64,000 bases of DNA from assembly GCA_027186245.1 (NCBI GenBank), contig CP114497.1, positions 2,177,501 to 2,241,500 of the forward strand. The letters are read 5' to 3'. The position numbers and the translations under genes were made by a program. Of this stretch, positions 1 through 10,589 are shown one piece after another (the stretch's first letter is position 1; each line of letters starts with the position of its first letter). The notes beneath the pieces were generated by a model. That model saw only the letters and a program-made list of their open reading frames with translations, did not search any database and was not told the DNA's origin. This DNA comes from Coriaria nepalensis. Taxonomy: Eukaryota; Streptophyta; Magnoliopsida; Cucurbitales; Coriariaceae.

Positions 1-337
1 TTAATTATAAAAATTACTAATATAATTATAACTTTAATTTTACACAATAGTAGAAAGTAATTAATTTTACACAAAAAAGTGAGGAATCTTCTCCACATGT
101 TTTTAATACTTATCTCTAGAATCTTAGCCAAACTTATGAACCCATCTGTCTGCATGTCACATTCATCGTATTATATTTTTACTGTTGATTTAAAAATTAT
201 TTTCTATGTAAATTGTGTTTTTACTGCTCAACTTGATCTGGAAAAAATAAAATAAAATAAAATAATTCGATCCGTTAAAAGCCAAACGAAATTACATTTC
301 CTTTTTGTTCACTTCACAACTAGCTACCAAAATCAAG

Positions 338-345
338 TATAAATA
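338..345 (+). promoter_or_regulatory. TATA box of the small gene at 409
   Basis: TATAAATA lies about 65 bp before the ATG at 409. With a start site some 30 bp downstream, the leader would be about 40 nt. This is the only clear core-promoter signal in the first 400 bases, which are otherwise AT-rich with no gene seen. Confidence 0.45.
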
Positions 346-408
346 CATACAAATGCAAACAACCTCTAATGTCTAAGAGGTGCACTAAACATACTTAGAA
401 TTACAAAT

Positions 409-726
409 ATGGAATTAGAGAATCATAATTCTAACTCCAACTCAACTGGGTTTTGTCGGAACATCTTGAAGGCCATTGGAGAGTATCTATGCTGTCAAAA
501 CTCCAAGCACGTCACCACTCGTGCAACTCCAACTCATGACAACCCTATTGAGAGGAGAATCGATCAAATCCAAGCTCCTTTACGAAAGAAAGAAGGGGGT
601 GGTAAGAGATCAACAAGAAATGATATTGGAGATGAAGATCATCATATGATTAATGATGTTGCCTTTTCCGATTATATTAATCGCGTGAAAATTAAGATCC
701 GAACTGTTTCACAAAAAGTTTATTAG
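409..726 (+). CDS. Small plant protein of unknown function, possibly frameshifted
   Basis: Single-exon open frame of 105 codons preceded by a TATA box. The N-terminal third is Asn/Ser-rich with a Cys-containing stretch (GEYLCC), the middle is charged, and a C-terminal block reads FSDYINRVKIKIRTVS, a basic amphipathic motif I associate with uncharacterised plant proteins. The frame stops soon after an A5 run near 711. One base fewer there would open a further ~30 codons of coding-like sequence to about 826 (a segment reading GKISEAARGSSLKD). The gene may therefore be a recent frameshift mutant, or an assembly error may be present. No function is proposed. Confidence 0.5.
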   Translation: MELENHNSNSNSTGFCRNILKAIGEYLCCQNSKHVTTRATPTHDNPIERRIDQIQAPLRKKEGGGKRSTRNDIGDEDHHMINDVAFSDYINRVKIKIRTVSQKVY

Positions 727-1157
727 TGGGAAGATTAGTGAGGCAGCTCGGGGCAGCAGCTTGAAGGATACTAATAATAGTAATGAAGAATGTGGTACTG
801 CAGACTCAAGGGGAAAAATAAATTAATGATGATATATTATCTTAAGATTGACTGTTTATATTTGTACAAATCGAATTACTCGAAAAATGAAAATAAATTG
901 AATCTAGCTCTTTTATCTATAACTACTGTGTAATGTGTTTGATTGTTGAAAAAATATGGTAAATGAGGTAACATAGTCATTTTTGTCATTTTCAGAATTA
1001 AGGAGTTCATCTTGACCAGTATTTTGCACGGGAGCCAATGATGGTGATATATTGAGTATGGGACAAGTTCCATTCATTCTGTAAAATCTCATTCATCACA
1101 TACCAAATCAATTTCATATCTTACAGAAAGTCAAAAGCTAAGAATTTAGGCAAAAAT

Positions 1158-1370
1158 ATGATACCTAAATGCGCATTCATCTCATCTAAGCTACCAGAGA
1201 GAAGATCGTCACGTTCCTTCTCGCATTTTCTCATGTCTAATAACAATGCGAGCTCCTCATCCTTGTCCCTCATTATCGAAACTCTCAAACTTCCAATTGT
1301 TTATTGTGCTTCAGAGAAGCCTGCATTTGAGCCTCTTGAGCCCTTAAAATTTGGATTCATTGCAAGAACT
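1158..1370 (-). pseudogene. Possible decayed coiled-coil exon
   Basis: On the minus strand a short stretch reads MRDKDEELALLLDMRKCEKE, strongly charged and heptad-like, and is followed by a possible GT donor. Just upstream in another frame is QEAQMQASLKHNKQLEV, again coiled-coil-like, then stops. It looks like the remains of an exon of a coiled-coil protein, but I recognise no family and the frames are broken. Confidence 0.2.
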
Positions 1371-1524
1371 CTCTGAAGCAATATCTGAAAATGGTGTTAA
1401 CAATTTCAATGATCATGGATCGACTAGAAAAATTGCCATAACAAAACCAACCAGAAGACGGTTTATAATCCCCCTCAAGCATCATATATAACACATTTCC
1501 ACTACGTGGAAACTTCTTCGGCAT

Positions 1525-1713
1525 CTACTTCTTGGACGACTTGGGTCCTCTCTTCTTGCCAAATCCAACCGCAGCAGTGATGAAATGGTGATTGTATTGC
1601 ATGTGCTTGTGGGCGCATCCTCTGGGCTTCTTCTTCTTGTCCCGCTTTGCTACTTTCGGCTTCTACCCTATCTCCTTACATGCACGAGCTAAAGATCCAT
1701 GAACCTTTCCCAT
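1525..1713 (-). pseudogene. Pseudogene of 40S ribosomal protein eS30
   Basis: The minus strand carries a full-length 62-codon copy of cytosolic ribosomal protein eS30 (FAU/RPS30): it starts MGKVHGSLARA, keeps the Lys-rich core DKKKKPRG and AHK.MQYN, and ends [13 protein letters not shown] before a TAG. Codon 17 (1663-1665), normally Gln, is a TAG stop. Several conserved Arg codons have become Cys or His, the changes expected from C-to-T decay at CpG. The copy is uninterrupted, so it may be a processed retrocopy, though no poly(A) tail or target duplication was identified. The length matches the family and the premature stop makes it non-functional. Confidence 0.85.
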
Positions 1714-1869
1714 GGCAAATTAGTTTCAAGTTTTTTTGGTTCGCTGCATTTTGCTTCTGGATGAAGCAAGAAGATGAAGAAGTCAAGTTACCTATTTTTT
1801 CTTTTTCTTTTTTTCTCTTTTTTTTGAAAGTTATCATTAAGGGTATATAGGTCATTCAATATATGCAAT

Positions 1870-2830
1870 TTTTTTTTAAATTCAGAAAATAAAAAAAGAG
1901 GCTATAATTTCAATAAATTTTAAATTGGGAATAACTCTTAAATTTTACTTTATAAATGGGCTAATATTAAATCAAAAGTTTAGCTAGGGACGGATCTAGA
2001 AAATTGCATAGGAACGTGCTATGCAACTCATGCCTAAAGTACATGTATGAATTATGATCATCAATATACGATACGAAAAGAATATGCCAATATGAAGTGT
2101 CGTGGGTGTAACTCACTCCACTTCGTCCATCCAATTGGCATACCTTTTTGAGAAGGTGGGGTTGCTTTTAACGAGGACCTCTCCTCTAATTTTGGGCAAT
2201 TCCCCCCTTGAACTTTTTCTCTTTAAGATGGGTCATAGGAATAAGGTCCCTTTCCATGATTCGATTCCACTTTTTGGCTCAGCTTTGGCTATATGTGCCG
2301 GTGCCACACTCATCATCAGCTCTGGCTGAGATAGGCAAATCTCCACCCATAAATAGTCTAAGAGTTTCTCCGATTGTCTCTCCCTTACGATCATCGATCG
2401 TCTTAAAAGTAATCACAAACTTCTTAATTCTTCATAATTTATTTATGTAAAGCGCCGTAACACACATATAACTTATAATTTTAATCGAGATCTAAATATT
2501 AATGGTAACAGAAATCTAACAAACGATCTCCTTATTCATCCATTTTACTTAAAGAGGTCAAATTATTATTTGTGTCTGTATTTTATTCCAATTCCGAGCA
2601 TCTCGTCATATGCCCGTCTATATTACTAGATTCATTAATCGAATCCTCGTTATCCTCTGATACGGGAATGATATCATCATCCATTTAAGAAGAGGCCCTT
2701 ATGTCGGAGGCTTTTGTGCAATTGAAAACTTCTTAGTACAAAAAAGAAGGGGAGACTAGAGAAATTAACGACCTTGGCATACATTTAATAAAATCAAACA
2801 AACAGATTCAGACCACAACACTTATTTCTT
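1870..2830. other. Intergenic, no gene recognised
   Basis: AT-rich spacer. Between about 2100 and 2450 the base composition is less AT-rich and short open frames exist on both strands, but none shows a family signature and stops interrupt each. It may be an old transposon remnant. From 2830 on it becomes the C/T-rich upstream region of the next gene. Confidence 0.4.
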
Positions 2831-3110
2831 GTATACCCCTTTTTGTGCTAGTACCAACCAAACCTTCACGGCTTCTCGTCCCTTATTATGCCACGTCATC
2901 ACTTGGGCCCATCCCCATTTTGCGAAGAAACACCCCCCCGCCCCCCTCGTGAAAGAAAACCCAACGTCATCTTTTTTTTTTTTTTGCTCACTCTCCTCTG
3001 TCTCTCATCTTCTCTGAAAAACTCCGATATTTTCAAGATTTCCCGATATCTCGACAAATCACACCCGAAAATCTGGTATTTCGGACCGTCGAGAACTGGT
3101 TGTTATTGCG

Positions 3111-6002
3111 ATGGATACGGCGGCTAGGCGGTGTGAGCCCAGTGATCGACCTCTGGTAGGGCCGCCGACCATTGTGCCGATTACGGCGATGATGAATGAC
3201 TCAAGGAAGAGGGACGCGATTATCGCATGGTTTCGAGGTGAGTTTGCGGCGGCCAATGCGATTATCGATGCACTCTGTGGTCATTTGGCGCAGGTGAACG
3301 GCGGCGGTAGAGACGGATCAGAGTATAAGGAGGTTTTTGCGGCGGTTCACAGTCGCAGGATTAACTGGATCCCTGTGCTCCAGATGCAGAAGTATCACTC
3401 CATTGCTGAAGTGGCGGTGGCGCTCCGGAAAGTGAGTGAGAAAAAGAAGGCGGCGACGGTAGTAAATGAAGTTTGCGATGGTGAGAGTGCGAAGGAGGAG
3501 GAGAAGGTGGAGGTTAAGGACATTTGTGAGGAAATTGAGGTGTGCACAAGCAGGAAAGTATTTTTTGATGATCAGATTGTCGATAAGAAAGTCGAAACGG
3601 AAAAGACTGTTCTAGAGAATAATGATAACTGTAATGGTTCTGGAGATGAGACTGTCGATGAAGTTGGAGACGATTCGCCTGACTGCGAGGTTACTGATTC
3701 AGGTAAGTATATTTTCTTCTATAAAATTGATTTGATCCTTCGTTTTCTTCTATGATTTTGTCCGTATATGAAATTGAGTGTGAGTTTTGGTTATTTCGTT
3801 GTGCTTCTGCGTTCTGAATTTAAGGTCCTTATCGTACTACCGTAAGGCTCTGTAATTCCTTGTTTTGCTCTGTTTGAGCGAAAAATATATTCGCCCCGGT
3901 ACGTCGGCCGTTCGATCAACGGAGGACGTCGGAAAAGAAAACAAGATTTTTTGAATCTTGTTTGGTCGCCGAGAAAATAAATGCAGCCATCAGTTGTTGA
4001 ACTTCACGGACCGCGACAATATGTGATCTTCACCTCCATTTTTGCGGGATCCAAACAGAAAAAATAAATTCATTTTTCTCTGCCTCTGGAATTAACAATC
4101 TGTTAACTGATGAGTGATGACAGATGTTGTTATGAACTGTCCATTTTCTTGAAACAATGAAATAGGACACAGTTCGATTACCATTATTCTATCAAATAAA
4201 GTGCGGCTGATATTTTCTCGAGGAGGATGATAGAGAGAGAGAGAGAGTCAGGATGACGAGTATGACCGCGTACATATATTTTCCGGCGATCACAGCTGTC
4301 AGATTTTTACCATCTGACGTCATCCGTTTTCTCCTGATTGATTTATTTTATTTCATGTGGGTAGGCTACTATCAAATCAAATTTAAATAATTAAAAATAA
4401 AAAAGAAAAAAAAAATCCATCAAGCGGCAGTAAATTGTTAGTCTTCTTCTGTTTATAAAGAAAAGAGTAATTGTGAGTGAACTAGTTGGTACAATTTTTA
4501 TTTTATTTTTTTATTTGGGATTTTAAACTGAACTCTAGTTCTAAACTTGTACTTAATAAGTTTGAGATACCTTTTTTTGGGTGTTGCAGTTTTACTGATG
4601 CCTTCATTATTTCTTCTGAATGCAATACTATCTTAGTATCTTATGATTAGATAATCAAACATGAGTAATGAAGTCATTCATAACAAGCACATCAACTACA
4701 TAATCATAACTCACTCTCTTCCAAGAAAGACTCGTGTGTAGATTACTTATGTTGGTTGGAAGTCTTCATCTTTTTCATCTAACTATGCCTTCACTATAGC
4801 TAAGTATATTAAGATTCAATGTCCTAGGTCCTAGACTTTTAATGTCGGATACTAACAGTGATTTAGATTAAAGTCGAATGAACGAACACTTGTGCATTAA
4901 TGATTTACCATTTTAAACAATGTAGGATCTCAAGAAATGCAGCCAAGTTTAGTTGACGTTGATTTATATGCTAATCATGGAGACTGTGAATCCCGTTCCG
5001 CCCAGATCAAGTTAACGAAAGGTTTTTCAGCCAAGGAGCCAATAAAAGGGCACATGGCGAGTTCTTTCTATTTCACCATTTTAAAAAACCGCAATTCTTT
5101 CGATAGAGAAAATTTGGAATACAGAGCATAACAATATCTAGCTAGTATGTGTAAAAGTAAATGCTATAACAGAAAAGCAAGTGGGCTGTTACTGATGGAA
5201 AGGTGATTGCAATCTCTGGCAGGTGAATGTTGTAAAAGGATTAAAGATATATGAGGACTTGTTTACTGATTCAGAGTTGTCTAAGCTGAATGACTTTGTG
5301 GATGAACTCCGAACAACTGGTCGGAATGGAGAACTTTCAGGTGTGGGTCCCTTACCACCTGTGATTAAAGAGTGACGTGTAATGTTATTCGTTTCGCATC
5401 TGACTTGATCTTCTTCAACTATATAGGTGAGACATTTATCTTATTCAACCAGTTGATGAAGGGTAATAGGAGAGAGCTGATTCATTTTGGGGTTCCCATT
5501 TTTGGACAAATAAAAGAAGAAACTGAAAGTGATGGCCAAACAAGTAAGACATCAATGATCAACATAAGGTCATTCAGAATTATAGTACATTCTGCACTAT
5601 AAAATCTTAGGCAACTTTGTAACCAAGAATTTCAATGTTTGCAGGAAATATAGAGCCAATTCCTTCCCTTCTTCGATCTGTCATTGACCACCTTGTCCAA
5701 TGGCAACTGATTCCAGAGTACAAGAAACCAAATGGCTGTATCATCAACTTCTTTGAGGAGGTATAGTTTTTTGTACTTCCATTAAATTGCAGGAAACAAA
5801 TATTGAGGTTTTAAAATACTTTTTCTTCTTTTGTTAGGGGGAGTATTCACAGCCATTTCAGAAACCACCTCATTTGGAGCAGCCTATCTCCACTCTTTTT
5901 CTCTCTGAATCAATCATGGCTTTTGGGCGTACCCTTTTGAGTGATAATGAAGGGAATTATAAGGGGTCACTCACGCTCTCATTGAGGAAAGGGTAAGTGC
6001 TA

Positions 6003-6033
<31 letters not shown>

Positions 6034-6580
6034 AATCTCACTTATGTGAGAAATCAAATTTACAAATTGGGTAGAAACTTTTTTTTGCAGGTCAGTTGTA
6101 GTCTTGAGAGGGAACAGTGCTGACATGGCACGACATGTCATGTGTCCGTCTCCTAACAAAAGGGTTAGCATCACGTTCCTGAGGAACAAGTCATGGTCGA
6201 ACCAGGGTCAGTCAGCCCCAACCACCCCCCCTAGTACCATGTCCCTATGGCAACCAGATATGCCAAGGCCATATACATTGCCTAATGGATCCGTATACGG
6301 CTATGAAATCCCCATGCCCAAATGGGGACTAGTTGGTCCCCCACTATTCATGTTACCTCCAATGCGGGCACCTCCTTCTTCAATGGCGTTGAGCCCGAAA
6401 AAAGTCAGCCATGGAGCTAGTGGTACTGGAGTGTTTCTGCCGTGGAGCATGGGGCCAAGAAAGCCCACAAGGCATCTTCCTCCTCGGGCTCAGAAAGATA
6501 GTTTTCTTGCACTACCTCCCTCTCTCGAGAAAAAATATGTAGATGAATCCATGTCCGAACCAAGCAAAAGTGATGTCTAA
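3111..6580 (+). CDS. ALKBH10B: RNA N6-methyladenosine demethylase, ALKBH10B-like (7 exons)
   Basis: Member of the plant ALKBH9/10 family of Fe(II)/2-oxoglutarate dioxygenases that remove m6A from mRNA. Coding exons: 3111-3702, 4926-5056, 5223-5340, 5427-5543, 5645-5760, 5838-5992, 6091-6580, giving 572 residues with all phases consistent. The N-terminus has the family block FRGEFAAANAIID with a Trp-Asn-x-Pro-Val-Leu-like segment after it. The catalytic fold lies in about residues 240-445. The metal ligands read PPHLEQ and MARHVMC (His370, Glu372, His425), followed by an Arg at 434 placed to bind 2OG; this is the HxE...H spacing of ALKBH10B. The last ~130 residues are Pro-rich and low-complexity, as in the family. 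Intron 2 appears to be GC-AG, and intron 6 holds a (TA)n tract. It is convergent with the BSD gene downstream. Substrate is inferred from the family. Confidence 0.93.
5057..5222 (+). other. GC-AG intron of the ALKBH10B-like gene
   Basis: Exon 2 reads GHM up to 5056 and exon 3 resumes VNVVKGL at 5223, the junction expected for the family, both in phase 0. The intron begins GCGAGT and ends CTCTGGCAG. No GT nearby restores the frame, so a GC donor is the simplest reading. Confidence 0.75.
6000..6031. repeat. (TA)n/(TATG)n microsatellite in ALKBH10B intron 6
   Basis: About ten TA units followed by TATG units inside the 98-bp last intron, close to its donor site. Confidence 0.85.
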
Positions 6581-7110
6581 GCCAGAAAGATGGTGGAAAA
6601 GTCCAGTCTGAGGTTTGTTCTTTAAGTCTTACCAAAGGGTGAAAGCTGGCGTCGTAGTCCCATCGTAGATGTGGTTACAATGTCATTTTATTGGTTGTAA
6701 AAGCCTTTTAGGCGTAGTTGAGCTTCCTTGTTTGAAGAGGCGAGAAGTAGCTGAAGTAGAGGGTTAGGATTTTGTATTTACTGAATTGTATTAAGAACAC
6801 ACTTTGCACAAACAACTCTAATCCAAATGCTTCTAAGTGATAGTTTCTTGCAATAAGATTACAAGACAAAGTATATATATTTATATATATATATATCTCA
6901 ACTCAAGTTTACAGAAATCTTGAGATTAACTAACCATAGAGCACAATAATGAAGTCGGAATCTTGAAATGAACATATACAATTATAATAACAAATATTGA
7001 GCTTGAACATAGTTCCTTTCAGTCAAATGAAAAACCTAGCATGATGAAGTTTAAGGAAAATGCAACCATAAAAAATAATGACCCGAAGATGTTTTTAGAT
7101 TTAATCATCT

Positions 7111-8436
7111 TTAGGCTTTAGGAGGCTGATCATCATCTTCAATATCCCAACTCAAGTCTTCCTCTTCATCTTCTTCAGCAGTGCTTAATCGCTTCCTCAA
7201 CTCAGCTCTTTTAGGGCTTCCAACATGAATCACCTTCTTGTCATCGATGCTACTAAGATCCTCAATCTCATCCCATTCAAGATCTTCCTCCTCTGGCGCT
7301 GCGGATTGGCTCGGAACAACTGAAACATCGATGTCCTTACAAGTTTCCTCATTATTGGACTTACCCTCATCAACCAGTTTCTCATCCTTTATCGGCTCTT
7401 TCTCATTCAGCTTTGAGTCCCCTTCTTCCAAATTCATTTTCTTACCAGACTGATCATCCCCACTTACTTCCTCCTTCACAATTTCATCAGATCCTTTTCC
7501 AATTAATTCATTCACATTGCTCTCTTCACTAACCTTTCCGATCTCTTCTGCTTCACCACTTTTCCCCGAATCTTCACCACCCGCCCCCCTGTTCTTCACT
7601 TCATCAACTTTTGATCCGACGGGACTTTCATCTTCCTCATCATCATCATCATCATCAACATCCCAACTCAAATCCTCTTCTTCCCTTGAAATGGCTCTCT
7701 TCACAAGATTAGCCCTAGCATCTTCAGCCAGCTTATGCTTATGCACTCTATAAAAATACCTAAACCAGAATGTTTCATTATCAACAACATTCGGAACAAT
7801 CTTTTTGTAAATACTATCTATTGCTTCATTTTCTGCAAACAAAGTGTCAATTTCCTCACTCCTCTCTTTCAAGTCAAACCCTAGCTTCCACTTAGTATAA
7901 TCATCCACATCCTCTACTTCCTCACAGTATGTGTTTAAATCACCCTGAATCGCACGAACCTGAGATTCGAACCTACTGTAGGGTTTAGAATTCGAGACGT
8001 GTTGAATGCTACTGTAATTCTGGCTAGTATCTGAATCGGATTCATTACCTACAGTGAGAATCGCGTCCTTACCTTGAGAGATGATCTGAGCCGTACCTTT
8101 CAGAACGGTGTTCCCGAACTCATCAATGGTGTGCCCTACCGTCTCGAGCGATCCATGAGCGACCTCGATCTCCTTTCTCAGGCCCGATCCGAATTCCTGA
8201 AGATCACGGCGGTAAGTTTCGATAACGGATTCAGATTTCGTACTTAGAGTTTTGATCAGACCCCCAAAACTCCACCCCAAACCGCTGCCGGTTGAGGAAT
8301 CGGGATCGGAGCTAGGTTTTGGATCGAAATCTGGATCTGGTAAGTCATCATGCGGTGGATCGTTAGGGGATTTTGATACGGGTTCGGAGCTTGGAAGATC
8401 CGGCTCGTCTGAGAATACGGATTTGAAGAAATTCAT
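7111..8436 (-). CDS. BSD domain-containing protein
   Basis: Single exon of 441 codons. The BSD domain (named after BTF2-like transcription factors, synapse-associated proteins and DOS2-like proteins) spans about residues 160-235 and shows its hallmark aromatic core in FWFRYFYRVHKHK. The N-terminus is Pro/Asp/Ser-rich, then about residues 60-130 form an amphipathic region (GLIKTLSTKSESVIETYRRD). The C-terminal half is very acidic and repeats a WD-containing motif three times (EEDLSWDVD, EEDLEWDEI, EEDLSWDIE). Plant homologues of this type, with an N-terminal MNFFKSVFS-like start, are known but poorly characterised. The start was chosen because it is the first ATG and matches that N-terminus. 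Molecular role unknown. Confidence 0.88.
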   Translation of the reverse strand: MNFFKSVFSDEPDLPSSEPVSKSPNDPPHDDLPDPDFDPKPSSDPDSSTGSGLGWSFGGLIKTLSTKSESVIETYRRDLQEFGSGLRKEIEVAHGSLETVGHTIDEFGNTVLKGTAQIISQGKDAILTVGNESDSDTSQNYSSIQHVSNSKPYSRFESQVRAIQGDLNTYCEEVEDVDDYTKWKLGFDLKERSEEIDTLFAENEAIDSIYKKIVPNVVDNETFWFRYFYRVHKHKLAEDARANLVKRAISREEEDLSWDVDDDDDDEEDESPVGSKVDEVKNRGAGGEDSGKSGEAEEIGKVSEESNVNELIGKGSDEIVKEEVSGDDQSGKKMNLEEGDSKLNEKEPIKDEKLVDEGKSNNEETCKDIDVSVVPSQSAAPEEEDLEWDEIEDLSSIDDKKVIHVGSPKRAELRKRLSTAEEDEEEDLSWDIEDDDQPPKA

Positions 8437-8548
8437 TTGTGATCAAAAGTGATGACGATTGAAGACTTGAGACGTAAGTGCGAGTATTTTAGGGAAAGAG
8501 AGATAGATGGTGCTTCGTTTAGAGAGACAAGAGGGATAAAATGAACAG

Positions 8549-8565
8549 GGTGCGCAGTGCGCACC
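8549..8565. repeat. Perfect 8-bp-arm palindrome upstream of the BSD gene
   Basis: GGTGCGCA-G-TGCGCACC, a GC-rich inverted repeat with a 1-nt spacer about 115 bp before the BSD ATG, in its leader or core promoter. It could fold in RNA or bind a dimeric factor. No function is shown. Confidence 0.5.
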
Positions 8566-8639
8566 GAGGTGATAAGAGAGGTCAACGTTTAGCGGGAAAG
8601 GTAACGACCTTCCAACGATAATTTTACTTATCCGGGATT

Positions 8640-9570
8640 GTCGGGTCAGTGAATCTTTACTTTTTAGTTTTAACCATCTTTAGTTGCTGTTGCTGTTGCT
8701 GAGAAGGCTAAGTGCGGTTGGGATGGCCTTAATGGGCAAAGGATAAGTGAATTTTTATGTGTATTTATTTCTATCATTTAATTTACTTTAAAGTTTATAT
8801 TGAAATTATTTTTAATTATTTTAAGGATTAAATAATTTATTCATTTAAAATAAATAATATAAATAATGTACATAAAATTTCTCTTTTATTTATTTGATGG
8901 TGGGGAAAATAGTATAATATATTGTTCTGGTTTAACTATATTGTTTTTGTTTACATACCGCATATTTCTCATGTTCTATTTTAGGTTTTACGTTTCTTTT
9001 TACTGTTTTACAAACTGGTGCTATTTTGACTGATTTTTTTTATATCCTATCCAACATTAACAAGGTTTAATTAGTAAAAAGTTAATAGATAAATCATTCC
9101 TATGAAATATATGCTTAAGACAATTGTACTTTATAACATACTAATTAAACCATATATATAAATCTATAGTTATATATATTAGTAATGTAATTGAGACACT
9201 ATCCAAATATTGCATAGAAAAGTTTGTGAAATTTTTGTCATGGTAAGAAGAGGGGATCATCTTACTCAAACTTTGCAATTTGTGCAACCTTTTCTACATA
9301 TAAACAAGTCAAACCACGTTCTTCTTCTTCATCACCATCATCATCTTTCTCAACATTACAATCTCTCATGAATGCATTTAATCATTAGCTTCATCACTTT
9401 CACTTGCACTTACCCTAAACATACAACACACACTTATCTATTCTCACCTTCTCAAAGCTCCCTCATGCACACTACTAATGCATTAAAATGAGAAACACTT
9501 GAAATGAATGAAATCAACTTATCCCATTTTAGAGGGAAATTATCTGATGATGTTAGCACGAGAACCCGCC
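8640..9570. other. Intergenic, AT-rich
   Basis: No gene or transposon recognised. It holds short (TA) tracts near 9155-9180 and ends at the galacturonosyltransferase relic. Confidence 0.5.
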
Positions 9571-9571
9571 G

Positions 9572-10138
9572 TCATTCCTCAAAAGAGTGAGTAGAAGGGA
9601 GGTAGAGATCGTATGGGGCCCACAAATGATCATTACAAGGCTTCCTTGAATCTAGTCTCAACCAAGGCTTTCCTTTCCCACTACAATGGAGCAAACTGAT
9701 TGGACCAGGATGCAAGTTCCGACATTTACCTTCGATATTGTCACCACCCAATCCATGTTGATTCCACCGATGATCAACCGCCGTTATATCCCCACCCAAC
9801 ACCAACAAAGATGGTGGCAATGACCTATATCCTCTCTTGCTTTTGCACCGCCATAAAAAAAATGAAATTCGACGTTTTCGGGACATGTTGAATGTTACAG
9901 TATTGATAAGACCACCTACATTCTTCCTCTTAGATAGTTAGCATCCAATGTCATTGCAATGTGGATTGTTTCTTTCTTACATTCATCCCCATTGCGAAAT
10001 TGTGGTGCTTCTCGAAAAACTGGGACTCCTAGAGAGTGATTCCAGATAATTCCAAGACAGATATTAGAAGTAGTGACAGTGGCAGCGGTGGTGGCGAAAG
10101 TGAGGACGAGGAAGAAAGACAGGAGGCTGGGTAGTAGT
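9572..10138 (-). pseudogene. Galacturonosyltransferase-like (GATL) pseudogene with internal deletion
   Basis: Read on the minus strand, the 5' part gives a hydrophobic leader (LPSLLSFFLVLTF), then VPVFREAPQFRNGDEC and [14 protein letters not shown], the N-terminal signature of GATL family-8 glycosyltransferases. Two in-frame stops follow (one replaces a Gln of the LSILQHSTCPEN motif). After EFHFF the sequence jumps to MAVQKQERI and, after a frameshift, to the C-terminal signature [38 protein letters not shown] and YDLY..STHSFEE with the native stop. The middle of the ~350-residue protein, including the DxD catalytic core, is missing. Intact GATL enzymes are Golgi proteins of wall polysaccharide synthesis. 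This copy cannot function. Confidence 0.85.
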
Positions 10139-10325
10139 GGGGGAGAATGAAATAACTGGGGGTAGGTCTAGAAGGCCATCCTGCCGGTAATGGTGGTAGA
10201 TATGGGTGATGGGTGGTGGTGGTAGAGATGGGTTATGGAGGAGACAGATAGGGAGCCATTGATGAGCTGATTAGGAGAAGGATTAGGGGGAGGAAAAAAC
10301 TAAAAAGAATGAAAATATATGCAAG

Positions 10326-10352
10326 CGGGGGAGGGGGAGGGGGAGGGGAGGA
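10326..10352 (+). repeat. G-rich tract, potential G-quadruplex
   Basis: Four or more runs of 4-5 G separated by single A (GGGGGAGGGGGAGGGGGAGG and on) on the plus strand, satisfying the usual G4 consensus. It lies between two gene relics with no nearby promoter that I can assign. Confidence 0.55.
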
Positions 10353-10589
10353 AGGGGGTGAGGAACAGAAGAATCTTCGGATATAATTAGGTACTTTTTA
10401 GCTTTGCAATGAGAAATCAATATCAATGTTTTATGAACCAAAACAAAACTAGTGTCCCTATATGCTTGAGCCTCAGGCATAGATTTCTTTTTTCTTCTCT
10501 CTTGTTTTTTGTTTTGTTTTGTTTCTTCTTGCACTATATTTTTTCTGTGGTTCTTTCTGGATAAAGACGCTTTATTTTAGGCGTACACA

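Noticed and set aside
2102..2450. Overlapping open frames on both strands near 2.1-2.4 kb
   Set aside because: All broken by stops with no family signature; perhaps old transposon debris.
7238..7753. Plus-strand Ser-rich open frames opposite the BSD gene
   Set aside because: Antisense shadows of the acidic coding sequence (Asp/Glu codons read as Ser/Phe).
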